A stretch of DNA of 64,000 bases, taken from contig NZ_JAUSUH010000007.1 in the NCBI RefSeq assembly GCF_030813595.1, forward strand, positions 124,001 through 188,000, in the 5' to 3' direction. The stretch comes from Ancylobacter vacuolatus (GTDB taxonomy: Bacteria > Pseudomonadota > Alphaproteobacteria > Rhizobiales > Xanthobacteraceae). The stretch's first letter is position 1, and each line of letters opens with the position of its first letter. The notes under the pieces were generated by a model that did not search any database, was not told the DNA's origin, and saw only the letters and a list, made by a program, of their open reading frames with translations. Made by a program: the position numbers and the translations under genes. Positions 26,457-35,756 of this stretch are shown here, in pieces.

Positions 26457-27995
26457 TCACATCACCGCGCCGATCTGCCAGGGCACGAAGTCGGCGTCGC
26501 CATAGCCGAGCCGCTCCGACGTGGTGCGCTCGCCCGATGCGACGCGCAAAAGGGCGTCGAAGATCTCTCGGCCCTTTGCCTCAAGCGACACGCCCTCGAG
26601 TATCTCTCCACAGTTGATATCCATGTCGTCGGGCATGCGGTGGTACATCTCGCTATTGGTCGCAAGCTTGAGCGACGGCACCGGCTTGCAGCCAAATGCC
26701 GAGCCGCGCCCCGTCGTGAAGCAGATGAGGTTCGCTCCCCCAGCTACCTGACCGGTGGCCGAGACCGAATCGAAGCCGGGCGTGTCCATGAACACGAGGC
26801 CGTGCGTGCACACCGGCTCGGCATATTCATAAACGGCCTGGAGCGGAGCCTGGCCGCTCTTCGCGACGGCGCCGAGCGACTTTTCCAATAGGGTGGTGAG
26901 CCCGCCCGCCTTATTGCCCGGAGACGGGCTGTTGTTCATCTCGGCACCGTTGCGGGCGGTGTAGTCCTCCCACCAGCGCAGCCGCTTCATCAGCCGGTCT
27001 CCGACGCCCGGAGACGCCCGGCGGACCAGCAGATGCTCGGCGCCGTAGATCTCAGGGGTCTCGGAGAGGATTGACGTGCCCCCGTCGCGCACCAGCAGGT
27101 CCGAGGCGAAGCCGAGCGCGGGATTGGCGGTGAGGGCGGAGTAGCCGTCGGAGCCGCCGCATTGCAGGCCGAGCATGAGTTCGCTGGCCGGGCGCGTCTC
27201 GCGCCGAGCGCAAGCTGCGCGCGGCAGCATCTCGCGGATGGTGCCCACTAGCCGGTCGACGGTGCGGCGCGTTCCGCCGGTCTCCTGGATCGTTAGCGTC
27301 CGGAAACCGTCGCTTTCCTCGACCCCACATTCCTGCTTGATCCGGGCGATCTGCAGCACCTCGCAGCCGAGGCCGACCATCACCACGGCGGCGAAGTTGG
27401 GATGGCAGGCGTAACCCCACTGGGTCCGGCGCAGGACCTCGTAGCCTTCGCTCCGCTCGGCGAGGCCGCAGCCCGTGCCGTGAATGATAGGTACTACGCC
27501 GTCAATGTTCGGGTAGGCGTCCAACATCCCCGAGCGGAGGAGCGTGTCTGCGGCGAACCGGGCGACGGAGGCGGCGCAGCTCACCGAGGTGAGAATGCCG
27601 ATGTAGTTTCGCGTGCCGGTACGTCCGTCGCGGCGGCGATAGCCCTGAAAGGTCGACGGGACCCCGAAGGCAGGCTGGTCGATCGCGAATATGGCCGGGC
27701 CAAAGTCGGTATCGGGCAGAGCGGTCGAACTCACATTGTGGACATGCACCCAGTCGCCGGGGGCGATGTCGGCGCATGCCAGACCGATCGGCTGTCCGAA
27801 CTTTATGATCGGCTCGCCGATACCGATCCGGCTCAGGGCCATTTTGTGCCCGCGCGGAATCTTGTCGCGGGCCAGTACCCCGCTGGCGCGGTCGCCGGGC
27901 TGGATAGCGTCCACCGCGACGACGAGATTGTCGGCTCCGTCGAGCCGAAGGATGCGCGGCTCTGCCCGAAAGGAGGATAGGGATAGGTCGCTCAT
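26457..27995 (-). CDS. uxaA: Altronate dehydratase (UxaA family)
   Basis: A 512-residue full-length UxaA-type dehydratase converting D-altronate to 2-keto-3-deoxygluconate. It has the N-terminal SAF domain (about 1-100, VVAVDAIQPGD to DWVHVHN) and the C-terminal catalytic region with TSVSCAASVARF, HGTGCGLAER and LGLQCGGSDGYSALTANP. It is first in a two-gene minus-strand operon with the AGE gene. It diverges from gntR across the operator at 28028. Related dehydratases of galactarate are possible but longer-range features fit UxaA. Confidence 0.9.
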   Translation of the reverse strand: MSDLSLSSFRAEPRILRLDGADNLVVAVDAIQPGDRASGVLARDKIPRGHKMALSRIGIGEPIIKFGQPIGLACADIAPGDWVHVHNVSSTALPDTDFGPAIFAIDQPAFGVPSTFQGYRRRDGRTGTRNYIGILTSVSCAASVARFAADTLLRSGMLDAYPNIDGVVPIIHGTGCGLAERSEGYEVLRRTQWGYACHPNFAAVVMVGLGCEVLQIARIKQECGVEESDGFRTLTIQETGGTRRTVDRLVGTIREMLPRAACARRETRPASELMLGLQCGGSDGYSALTANPALGFASDLLVRDGGTSILSETPEIYGAEHLLVRRASPGVGDRLMKRLRWWEDYTARNGAEMNNSPSPGNKAGGLTTLLEKSLGAVAKSGQAPLQAVYEYAEPVCTHGLVFMDTPGFDSVSATGQVAGGANLICFTTGRGSAFGCKPVPSLKLATNSEMYHRMPDDMDINCGEILEGVSLEAKGREIFDALLRVASGERTTSERLGYGDADFVPWQIGAVM

Positions 27996-28027
27996 CGCCC
28001 GCCGTTCAGTTTGCCTTCTCTAATATG

Positions 28028-28039
28028 CTAATATATTAG
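28028..28039. promoter_or_regulatory. Palindromic operator between uxaA and gntR
   Basis: CTAATATATTAG is a perfect 12-bp palindrome, with an extra half copy (CTAATAT) just upstream at 28020-28026. It is an AT-rich island in GC-rich DNA at the head of two divergent operons. It is probably the binding site of the adjacent GntR regulator. Confidence 0.6.
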
Positions 28040-28046
28040 TGTGGAC

Positions 28047-28847
28047 ATGCCAACCATGAAGTGCCCGGAGCCGCGGCTCTCCTCATCCTCGCTTCCCGGA
28101 ACCCCGATGCGGGCCATCCCGGCCTCCGCGCGGATCTATGAACTGCTGCGCGAGCGCATCGTCGGCGGCGCGATGCCGCCGGGCGCCTCGGTGTCGGAGA
28201 AGGAACTCGCCGAGCGCTACGGCGTCAGCCGCACGCCGGTCCGCGAGGCGCTGCTGCGCCTTGCCGACGAGCGGCTGATCGACATCTTCCCCCAGCGCGG
28301 CACCTTCGTGTCGCATATCAGCGTCGAGGCGCTGCGGGACGGCATGGTGATCCGCGAGGCGCTGGAGCGGGTGGCGGTCCGCCACGCCGCCGCGAAGGTG
28401 ACGGATGCCGACATCGCGGAGCTGCGCCTCATCCTCGACCGGCAGCGGGCGAGCGAGCAGGCCAGCGACTGGGCCGGCTTCCACGCGGAAGACGAGGAGT
28501 TCCACCGGCGCATCGCCATCCTGTCCGGACATCCCAATCTCTGGCGGGTGGCGCGGCAGGAGAAAGTTCAGATCGATCGCTGTCGCGTGCTTCATCTGCC
28601 CATCTCCGGTCGCCGCGAAATGGTGATGGCCGAGCACCGCGCGATCCTCGCCGGCCTCGCCGCGCGCGATCCCGATGCCGCCGACCGGGCGATGGCGGAG
28701 CACCTGGGCAATGTGCTGCCGGGCCTCGACGAATTGCTGCGCGCGCGTCCCGACTATTTCGACGCCGATGCGCGTACCACGTCCGAGGGCGAGCCGGCCG
28801 CCGTGCCGCTTCGTGCCGTGCGGCGCAAGGACAGGCCCACGCGATGA
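28047..28847 (+). CDS. GntR-family (FadR/FCD subgroup) regulator of hexuronate genes
   Basis: A 266-residue regulator with an N-terminal winged HTH (IYELLRERIVGG, ELAERYGVSRTPVREALLRLADERLI) and a C-terminal helical FCD ligand domain containing the metal-site EFHRRI and MAEHRAIL histidines. The start is uncertain: ATG 28047, GTG 28041 or ATG 28107, none with a good ribosome-binding site. Its stop overlaps the next gene (ATGA). It probably represses both the uxu-type operon and divergent uxaA until a uronate or its product is present. Confidence 0.88.
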   Translation: MPTMKCPEPRLSSSSLPGTPMRAIPASARIYELLRERIVGGAMPPGASVSEKELAERYGVSRTPVREALLRLADERLIDIFPQRGTFVSHISVEALRDGMVIREALERVAVRHAAAKVTDADIAELRLILDRQRASEQASDWAGFHAEDEEFHRRIAILSGHPNLWRVARQEKVQIDRCRVLHLPISGRREMVMAEHRAILAGLAARDPDAADRAMAEHLGNVLPGLDELLRARPDYFDADARTTSEGEPAAVPLRAVRRKDRPTR

Positions 28848-30391
28848 GTTCGCTGCCAAGGCCCCCGGTGTCACAGCCCCCGGTGCTACGGCCCTCGGTG
28901 CCAAGGCTCTCGGCGGCGTCGCTGGGGCGGCTTCCACCGGGCGCCGCGCGTCCGGCCTATGATCGCGCCAGCCAGCGCGTCGGCATCGTCCATCTGGGGA
29001 TCGGGGCGTTCCACCGGGCGCATCAGGCCGCCTTCGTCGACGACTGCATGAGAGCCGGCGAACGCGACTGGGCCATTCTCGGCGCGAGCCTGCGCTCGCC
29101 GGAAACGCGGGACGCGCTGGCACCGCAGGACGGGCTCTACACGCTGGTCGAGCGCGACGCGGAAGGCGAACGCGCGCGGATCATCGGCTCGGTATCGCGC
29201 CTGCTGGTCGCGCCGGAAGCGCCGGACGCCCTGCTCGAGGCGATGAGCGCGCCGCAGGTGCGGATCGTGTCGTTGACGGTGACGGAGAAGGGCTATTGCC
29301 ATGATCCCGCAACCGGCGAGCTGCACGAGGACCATCCCGACATCCGGCATGACCTCGCAATGCCCGGCCTGCCGCGCAGCGCGCCCGGATTCCTGGTCGA
29401 GGCGCTGGCGCGCCGGCGCGCGGCGGGCATCCCGCCCTTCACCGTCCTGTGCTGCGACAATCTCCCGGCCAATGGCACGCTCGTCCGGCGCATCACCAGC
29501 CGGCTGGCCGGTCTTCGCGACGCTGATCTCGGTCACTTCATAGCCAACGAGGTGGCGTTCCCCTGCACAATGGTCGATCGGATCGTCCCGGCGACGACGG
29601 AGGCCGACCGCGACGCCGTGGAGGCACGACTTGGGGTCGCCGATGCATGGCCGGTGGTGACCGAGCCTTTCCGGCAGTGGGTGATAGAGGACCACTTCGC
29701 CGGCGGCCGTCCGCGCCTTGAAGAGGCGGGTGCCCAGCTTGTCGCCAATGCGGCTCCCTATGAGACGATGAAGCTGCGCCTGCTGAACGGCTCGCACTCC
29801 TCGCTGGCCTATCTCGGCTCTCTCGCCGGCCACGAGACGGTGGCGCAGGCAATGGCCGCGCCAGGCTTCGCCGCCTTCATTCGCGGGTTCATGGACATTG
29901 AGGTCACGCCAACGCTGGACGTGCCCGCACACGCCGATCTCGCCGCCTACAAGTCCGCGCTGCTCCGCCGCTTCGCCAACCCCGCGCTGCATCACCGGAC
30001 ATGGCAGATCGCCATGGATGGCTCGCAGAAGATTCCCCAGCGCCTGCTGGCGACCATCCGCGCCCGCCTTGCCGATGGCGCGCCGATCTCGCGTCTCGCG
30101 CTGGCGCTGGCAGGGTGGATGCGCTTTGTGAGCGGCATCGACGAGCAGGGCCGCGCGATCGATGTGCGCGACCCCTTCGCCGGACGCCTGCGCGCGCTCG
30201 CCGATGCGGCGGGGCCGTCGCCGGAGGTGCTAGTTTCGAGCCTGCTCGGCATGCGCGAGATCTTCGATACGGGCCTCGCGGCCGATCCGCACCTCGTCCG
30301 CGCGGTCCGCGAGGCGCTGTCGACCCTTTACCGGATCGGCGCCGGGCGCGCCGTGGCGCAATTTGCAGACAAGCCGGAGGCAGGACGATGA
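28844..30391 (+). CDS. uxuB: Mannitol dehydrogenase family oxidoreductase (fructuronate reductase-like)
   Basis: A 515-residue polyol dehydrogenase. The Rossmann start HLGIGAFHRAHQAAF and the catalytic block KLRLLNGSHSSLAYLG are definitive for the family, which includes D-mannonate oxidoreductase, tagaturonate reductase and mannitol 2-dehydrogenase. Location between a GntR regulator and uxuA favours fructuronate to mannonate reduction (UxuB). The N-terminus up to about residue 30 is Pro-rich and not conserved. Overlaps both neighbours by four bases. Confidence 0.87.
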   Translation: MSSLPRPPVSQPPVLRPSVPRLSAASLGRLPPGAARPAYDRASQRVGIVHLGIGAFHRAHQAAFVDDCMRAGERDWAILGASLRSPETRDALAPQDGLYTLVERDAEGERARIIGSVSRLLVAPEAPDALLEAMSAPQVRIVSLTVTEKGYCHDPATGELHEDHPDIRHDLAMPGLPRSAPGFLVEALARRRAAGIPPFTVLCCDNLPANGTLVRRITSRLAGLRDADLGHFIANEVAFPCTMVDRIVPATTEADRDAVEARLGVADAWPVVTEPFRQWVIEDHFAGGRPRLEEAGAQLVANAAPYETMKLRLLNGSHSSLAYLGSLAGHETVAQAMAAPGFAAFIRGFMDIEVTPTLDVPAHADLAAYKSALLRRFANPALHHRTWQIAMDGSQKIPQRLLATIRARLADGAPISRLALALAGWMRFVSGIDEQGRAIDVRDPFAGRLRALADAAGPSPEVLVSSLLGMREIFDTGLAADPHLVRAVREALSTLYRIGAGRAVAQFADKPEAGR

Positions 30392-31602
30392 TACAGGGCT
30401 GGCGCTGGTTTGGCCCGAGCGATCCCGTGACGCTCGACCACGCCCGGCAGGCGGGGGCGACCGACATTGTGTCGGCGCTCCATCAGGTGCCACCGGGCGT
30501 CGCCTGGACCCGCGCGCAGGTCGAGGAGCGGCGCGCCATCATCGAGGACGGGCCCGGCAACCGGACGCCCCTGCACTGGTCTGTCGTCGAGAGCATCCCC
30601 GTCGCCGATGCGATCAAGCGCGAGGGGCGCGCCGCGCGCGCCGCCATCGACGCCTGGATCGCCAGCCTGGAAGCCGTGGCCGCAGTCGGGCCGCGCGTGG
30701 TCTGCTACAATTTCATGCCCGTGCTCGACTGGACGCGCACCGATCTCGACTGGCCGCTGGCAACCGGCGCGACGGCGCTGCGTTTCGACCAGAACCGTTT
30801 CGCCGCCTTCGACCTTTACGTGCTGAAGCGGCCGGGTGCGGCGGCCGATTATGACGAGGCGCAGCAGGCGGCCGCGCGGAAAGTGGCCGATGCGCTCAGC
30901 GATGACGACGTCGCCACCCTCATTCGCAATGTGCTGGCCGGCCTTCCCGGCGGCACCACCAAGGGGCTGGGCCTCGACGAGTTCGGCGAGCATCTGGCAG
31001 CTTACGCCGCGATTGATGCCACGCGGCTGCGGGCCAATCTGATCGCCTTCCTGGAGATCGTCGCCCCGGTCGCGCAGGCGCTCGGGGTGAAGCTGACGAT
31101 CCACCCCGACGATCCGCCGCGCCCGCTCTTCGGGCTTCCGCGCGTCGCCTCGACGGCGGCGGACTTCGCCGCGCTGTTCGCCGCCGTGCCCTCGCCCGCC
31201 AATGGCCTGTGCTTCTGCACCGGCAGCCTCGGCGTGCGCGCCGACAATGACCTGCCGGCAATCGTCGAGCTGTTCGCCGACCGCATCCACTTCACCCATC
31301 TGCGCGCCACGCGCCGCGACGCCGACCAGCTCGGCTTCCAGGAAGCCGATCATCTCGACGGCGATGTCGACATGCCGGCCGTGCTCGCCGTGCTGATGGC
31401 GGAGAACCGGCGGCGGGGCGAGGACGAGAGAATCGTGCTGCGTCCCGACCATGGGCACCGCATGCTGGCCGACCTCGCCACCGACGAGGTGCGTAATCCC
31501 GGCTACACCGCCGCCGGGCGGATGAAAGGGCTGGCGGAGCTGCGCGGCATCATGCGCGTGCTGGACCGGCTGCCCGACGCGGCGCTCGCCGCCTTCCGCT
31601 GA
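30388..31602 (+). CDS. uxuA: Mannonate dehydratase
   Basis: A 404-residue UxuA enzyme dehydrating D-mannonate to 2-keto-3-deoxygluconate. The start MIQGWRWFGPSDPVTLDHARQ and the conserved blocks VCYNFMPVLDWTRTDL, KLTIHPDDPPRPLFGLPR, FCTGSLGVRADND and RPDHGHRM, which hold the metal-binding Cys and His, are typical. ATG 30388 overlaps the uxuB stop. With uxuB and uxaA it covers both hexuronate branches to the common keto-deoxy acid; the kinase and aldolase are not in the window. Confidence 0.94.
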   Translation: MIQGWRWFGPSDPVTLDHARQAGATDIVSALHQVPPGVAWTRAQVEERRAIIEDGPGNRTPLHWSVVESIPVADAIKREGRAARAAIDAWIASLEAVAAVGPRVVCYNFMPVLDWTRTDLDWPLATGATALRFDQNRFAAFDLYVLKRPGAAADYDEAQQAAARKVADALSDDDVATLIRNVLAGLPGGTTKGLGLDEFGEHLAAYAAIDATRLRANLIAFLEIVAPVAQALGVKLTIHPDDPPRPLFGLPRVASTAADFAALFAAVPSPANGLCFCTGSLGVRADNDLPAIVELFADRIHFTHLRATRRDADQLGFQEADHLDGDVDMPAVLAVLMAENRRRGEDERIVLRPDHGHRMLADLATDEVRNPGYTAAGRMKGLAELRGIMRVLDRLPDAALAAFR

Positions 31603-31624
31603 CGGACAAGGGCTTCAACAGGAA

Positions 31625-31662
31625 AGGCCGCGCTTCCGGATCGGAGGCGCGGCCTGTCTTTT
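31625..31662 (+). terminator. Rho-independent terminator of the uxu operon
   Basis: A 14-bp stem (31625-31638 with 31642-31655, one G-U pair) with loop GAT is followed by GTCTTTT. It lies 22 bases after uxuA. Read on the other strand it is followed by TTTCC and can also end the convergent transporter operon. Confidence 0.88.
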
Positions 31663-31675
31663 AGCGGCCGTCGGC

Positions 31676-32506
31676 TCAGGCGGCGGACTTCTTCACCCGG
31701 GCGACGATCTGCGTCGGGTTGACGAAGCGCAGCGCCACGATCAGCCAGATCAGGGTGCTGAGCATGTAGATCACCGCCATGGCGTCGATCGACTGGCCGG
31801 CCCGCACGCCGGCGGCGAACACCGAATAATACAGCGCCACGACCAGCGTCTGGCTCGACGGGCCGGCGGTCAGAAAGGTCAGTTCAAACATCGACACCGT
31901 GCGCACCATGGCGAGCAGCGTTGCCGCCAATATGCCGGGCACCAGCAGCGGCACCAGCACATGGATGAACAGCCGGCCGGTTCCGGCGCCGAAAACCCGG
32001 GCGGCCGCTTCGACCTTGGGGTCGATCTGCTCGATGAACGGGATCATCAATATGACGGTGAACGGCACGGTCGGCACCAGATTGGCGACGATGACGCCCC
32101 ACATCGTACCGGCGAGGCCCACCTTGTAGAGCACCGTCGCCAGCGGAATGCCGAAGGTGATGGGTGGCACCAGCAGCGGCAGCAGGAACAGCACGATCAC
32201 CAGCGGCTTGGCCGGGAAGTCCCGACGCGCCAGCGCATAGGCTGCCGGCACACCGATCAGTGCCGAGAGCAGCACCACCGCGCCGGCGATCTGGAAGGTC
32301 ACCAGCAGCACGTCGCCGAGCTGGAATTCTTTCCAGGCGGAGGCATACCAGCGCAGGGTGAAGGCCGCCGGCAGCCAGGAGCTGAGCCAGCGCGTGCCGA
32401 AGGAATTGATGACGACGGTCGCGATCATCGCGAGGACATTGACCACGAAGAAGATGACGAAGGCCCAGACGAGCGTCCGCCACAGCCGTTCCAGCGCGCT
32501 TTCCAT
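31676..32506 (-). CDS. ABC transporter permease, last gene of the lacI-nagB operon
   Basis: A 276-residue membrane permease with six predicted helices and the EAA-type loop KVEAAARVFGAGTGRLFIHVLVPL. It ends a six-gene minus-strand operon and starts four bases after the previous stop. It forms the membrane channel with the neighbouring permease. Confidence 0.9.
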   Translation of the reverse strand: MESALERLWRTLVWAFVIFFVVNVLAMIATVVINSFGTRWLSSWLPAAFTLRWYASAWKEFQLGDVLLVTFQIAGAVVLLSALIGVPAAYALARRDFPAKPLVIVLFLLPLLVPPITFGIPLATVLYKVGLAGTMWGVIVANLVPTVPFTVILMIPFIEQIDPKVEAAARVFGAGTGRLFIHVLVPLLVPGILAATLLAMVRTVSMFELTFLTAGPSSQTLVVALYYSVFAAGVRAGQSIDAMAVIYMLSTLIWLIVALRFVNPTQIVARVKKSAA

Positions 32507-32510
32507 GGGC

Positions 32511-33395
32511 TCACCCTTTCCCGCCGCCGACCGGGCCCTTGTAGAAGAGCCCTCGCGCCGTCAGCACCAAACCGACGAAGCCGAACTGCACCACCGCCAT
32601 GATCATCGCGATCGCCGAGGCGTAGGAGTAATCATACTGCTCGAACGCCGCCTGCGCGGCGGCGAACGAGATCACCCGCGTCTCGCCGGCCGGCGCACCC
32701 AGCATCACCGCCGAGGGAAACACCGAAAAGGCGTCGACGAAGGCGAGGCAGAACGTCACCGCCAGCCCCGGCACGATCAGCGGCAGCACGATGTGACGAA
32801 ACCGGCTCCGGGCGCGCGCGCCGAGCGTGGCGGCGGCCTGTTCCAGCGCTGGGTCGATGCCGGATATCATGGACAGTGTGAGCAGGAAGGTGAAGGGGAA
32901 GCCGGTAATCACCAATGATATGAACACGCCCCAGTAATTGTGCACGAGGCGGATGGGGTGATCGATCAGGCCGATGAGGATGAGCGTGCGGTTGAGCCAG
33001 CCCTGCGGGCCGAGATAGTTCAGCAGCCCTTCCGCCACCAGCACCGTGCCGAGCGTGATCGGCAGCACGAGAATGGTGGTGAGCAGGCGCTGGCGCTTCA
33101 TGTGCCGCACCTGCATCGCCACCGGCACCGAGAGCGCGATGTTGAGCAGCGTCACCGGCAAGGCGAGCCGCAGCGTCAGCCAGATCGTGCCGTACATATA
33201 GGGGTCGGAGAAGAACTTGCTGTAGTTGCCGAGCCAGCCCCCCTCCTTCGGCGCGAAGGACAGCAGCAGCCCGTAGACGAAGGGGTAGACGAACAGCAGC
33301 ACCACGAACAGCGCGGCGGGAAGGAGGAGCAGCGTCACCCCGTCAATGCCACGGTCGGCAAGGGTGCGCCGGCGCGGGCGGCGGTCAGCGCTCAT
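32511..33395 (-). CDS. ABC transporter permease
   Basis: A 294-residue permease with a basic N-terminus (RRPRRRTLADR), six predicted membrane helices and the coupling loop LEQAAATLGARARSRFRHIVLPL. Its ATG overlaps the ATPase stop. Family resemblance is to the spermidine/putrescine and Fe(III) type permeases, so the substrate class is not fixed by sequence. Confidence 0.9.
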   Translation of the reverse strand: MSADRRPRRRTLADRGIDGVTLLLLPAALFVVLLFVYPFVYGLLLSFAPKEGGWLGNYSKFFSDPYMYGTIWLTLRLALPVTLLNIALSVPVAMQVRHMKRQRLLTTILVLPITLGTVLVAEGLLNYLGPQGWLNRTLILIGLIDHPIRLVHNYWGVFISLVITGFPFTFLLTLSMISGIDPALEQAAATLGARARSRFRHIVLPLIVPGLAVTFCLAFVDAFSVFPSAVMLGAPAGETRVISFAAAQAAFEQYDYSYASAIAMIMAVVQFGFVGLVLTARGLFYKGPVGGGKG

Positions 33396-34462
33396 CCCAC
33401 GCCCCCCGCCGCATAGACCAGCGTCCGCTCGGCCGGGGCGCCAAGCCGCACCGCCGCGCCGACGCCAAGCGGCTCATCGGTGCGGAAATAGAGTTCAGCG
33501 CCGCCCGGCCCGGTCGCCGTGCCGTAATAGGCCTCGCCGCGATATTCGAGCCCGGTCACCTCAGCCTGGATCGGCCCATCGGCCATCGGCACGAGATCGG
33601 CCGGCCGGATGGCGACGACGACCCGCTCGCCCGCGACATCCACCGCCTGGCCGCGGATCGTGCCGGCAAAGCCGCAATCGACCTCGATCTCCTCGCCCGC
33701 GCGGCGCACGAGCCGGCCGGGCAGGGCGTTGCGGAAGCCCATGAACTCGGCGACATCGGCATGCAGCGGCCGCCGGTACAGGTCCTGCGGCGTTCCGATC
33801 TGCCGCACCTCGCCATCGCGCAGCACGACGATGCGGTCGGCGAGCGAGAGCGCCTCATCCTGGTCATGGGTGACATAGATCGTCGCCGAGCCGAGCAGGC
33901 GGTGGATGCGGCGGATCTCCGCCCGCATTTCCAAGCGCAGCTTGGCATCGAGATTGGACAGCGGCTCATCCATCAGGACGAGGGGAGGCTCCACCGCGAT
34001 GGCGCGGGCGATGGCGACGCGCTGTTGCTGCCCGCCGGAGAGCTGGCCGGGAAGCTTGGCGCCCTGGGAGGTGAGACGCACCACGTTCAGCGCCTCGTCC
34101 ACCCGCCGCTCGATCTCCGCCTTCGGCACGCCGCTCATCTGCAGGCCGAAGCCGACATTGCGGCGCACGCTCATATGGGGAAACAGCGCGTAGTTCTGGA
34201 ACACCATGCCGAAGCCGCGCTCCTCCGGCTTCAGCGTGTCGATGCGCTTCTCGTCGAGCCAGATGGCGCCGTCGCTCAGCGACAGAAGCCCGGCGAGGCA
34301 GTTCAGCGCCGTCGACTTGCCGCAGCCCGAAGGGCCGAGCAGGGCGATGAACTCGCCGCGCTGGACGGTAAGGCTGATCTCCTTCAGCGCGTTGTGCGCG
34401 CCGAAGTTCCGGCTCATGCCGTCGAGCCGGAGCTCGCGAAAGCCGGCGGATGCTATCGCCAT
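33392..34462 (-). CDS. ABC transporter ATP-binding protein
   Basis: A 356-residue ATPase with Walker [11 protein letters not shown]-loop [10 protein letters not shown], signature LSGGQQQR, Walker B LVLMDEP, H-loop YVTHDQ and a C-terminal TOBE domain. Fourth gene of the LacI-controlled operon. Confidence 0.93.
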   Translation of the reverse strand: MAIASAGFRELRLDGMSRNFGAHNALKEISLTVQRGEFIALLGPSGCGKSTALNCLAGLLSLSDGAIWLDEKRIDTLKPEERGFGMVFQNYALFPHMSVRRNVGFGLQMSGVPKAEIERRVDEALNVVRLTSQGAKLPGQLSGGQQQRVAIARAIAVEPPLVLMDEPLSNLDAKLRLEMRAEIRRIHRLLGSATIYVTHDQDEALSLADRIVVLRDGEVRQIGTPQDLYRRPLHADVAEFMGFRNALPGRLVRRAGEEIEVDCGFAGTIRGQAVDVAGERVVVAIRPADLVPMADGPIQAEVTGLEYRGEAYYGTATGPGGAELYFRTDEPLGVGAAVRLGAPAERTLVYAAGGVG

Positions 34463-34502
34463 CGCGCTTCAATCCTGCTGGTAAAAACGAGGGTCAGAGC
34501 CT

Positions 34503-34534
34503 TCCGGCGGGCCGCGCGGACGCGGCCCGCCGGA
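34503..34534 (-). other. Intercistronic hairpin after the binding-protein gene
   Basis: A perfect 14-bp stem (34503-34516 with 34521-34534) closes on a four-base loop. It lies six bases downstream of the solute-binding protein stop (minus strand). It lacks a T-run and probably protects that part of the mRNA. Confidence 0.6.
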
Positions 34535-34540
34535 TGCACG

Positions 34541-35704
34541 TCACTTCTTCATCTTCGCCGCGCCGATCTCGCGGTCCCACTTGTCGAACATCGCGACCAG
34601 GGGCTTGGCATCGAGCGGGGCTTCGGTCGGGTTATTGGCGATCAGGCCGGCATATTCGGGCCGGCCGAACTTGGCGATGGTTTCCTGGCTTTCCTTCGGC
34701 GCCATGTCGAGCGTCACGCCCTTGATGGCCGGGCCCGGATACATGTAGCCATGGTCAAACATATAGGCCTGCTGCGCGGGCTTGAGCAGGAACGCCATCA
34801 GCTCCAGCACGACCTTGAGCTTTTCTTCGGAGATTCCCTTGGGGATCGCCATGTAATTGGCGTCGCCCACCCAGGTGAAGTTCTTGAAGGCGCCGATCTT
34901 ATACTCTTCCGGCACGATGCCGAGATAGCGCGGATTGATGTCCCAGCCGGTGGTGGTGGCGATGATGTCGCGCGTGCCGTTGGCCAGTTCCTTCATCGAG
35001 GCGGTGGTGCCGGCGGTGTAGTATTCGATGCAGGTGTCGAGTTCCTTCAAGTAAGCCCAGGTCTTGTCCCAGCCCTTGATCGGGTCCTGCGGGTCCTTGT
35101 CGCCGAGCAGATAGGGCAGGCCCATCACGAAGGTGCGGCCGGGGCCGGAATTGGCCGGGCGGGCATACATGAACTTGCCCGGATTGGCCTTGCAATAGGC
35201 CAGCAGCGCTTCCGGCGTGTCGGGCAGTTCCTTCACCCGGTCGGGGGCGTATTCGAGCAGCGGGCCGGACGGATACCAGTCGATGACGAAGGCTTCGCCG
35301 CGGGCCATTTCCTGCATCAGATAGGCGCCGGGGATGTAGAGTTCCTTCAGATTGGGGAACTTGTCGGCGTATTTCGGCAGGATCTGCAGCCACAGGCCCT
35401 GTTCCATGCCGGCGGCGAGCGCGTCATTGCCGGTGAGCACGAAGTCGATATCGACCCGGCCGGCTTCCTGCTGCGCCTTCAGCTTGCCGGCAAGCTCGGG
35501 TGCCGTCGCCTGGGTGAAGATGAACTTCGAGACCAGCTCGGGATGCGCGGCCTGGAACTTTTCGAGCGCCGGCTGGCTGACCTGGAGGTCGCCGGCGACA
35601 TCGATCACGCTGATCACCACGGGCTCGGCCATGGCACCGAAGCTGGTCGCGACGAGCAGGGCGCCCGCGGCCAGCAGGCTGGATTTCCAACGCATAAGGG
35701 ACAT
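34541..35704 (-). CDS. ABC transporter solute-binding protein
   Basis: A 387-residue periplasmic family-1 binding protein. It has a signal peptide (MSLMRWKSSLLAAGALLVAT, cleavage after GAMA) and a mature N-terminus EPVVISVIDVAGDLQVSQPAL. GGAGAG precedes ATG 35704. The neighbouring nagB suggests an amino-sugar or a sugar degraded to glucosamine 6-phosphate. The transporter components, however, look like the polyamine/iron class rather than classical sugar importers, so the ligand is unresolved. Confidence 0.87.
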   Translation of the reverse strand: MSLMRWKSSLLAAGALLVATSFGAMAEPVVISVIDVAGDLQVSQPALEKFQAAHPELVSKFIFTQATAPELAGKLKAQQEAGRVDIDFVLTGNDALAAGMEQGLWLQILPKYADKFPNLKELYIPGAYLMQEMARGEAFVIDWYPSGPLLEYAPDRVKELPDTPEALLAYCKANPGKFMYARPANSGPGRTFVMGLPYLLGDKDPQDPIKGWDKTWAYLKELDTCIEYYTAGTTASMKELANGTRDIIATTTGWDINPRYLGIVPEEYKIGAFKNFTWVGDANYMAIPKGISEEKLKVVLELMAFLLKPAQQAYMFDHGYMYPGPAIKGVTLDMAPKESQETIAKFGRPEYAGLIANNPTEAPLDAKPLVAMFDKWDREIGAAKMKK

Positions 35705-35756
35705 TTGTTCTCTCCACTCTGGTTGTTGTCGGCGATCGGCACTGAAAGGTGCGGAC

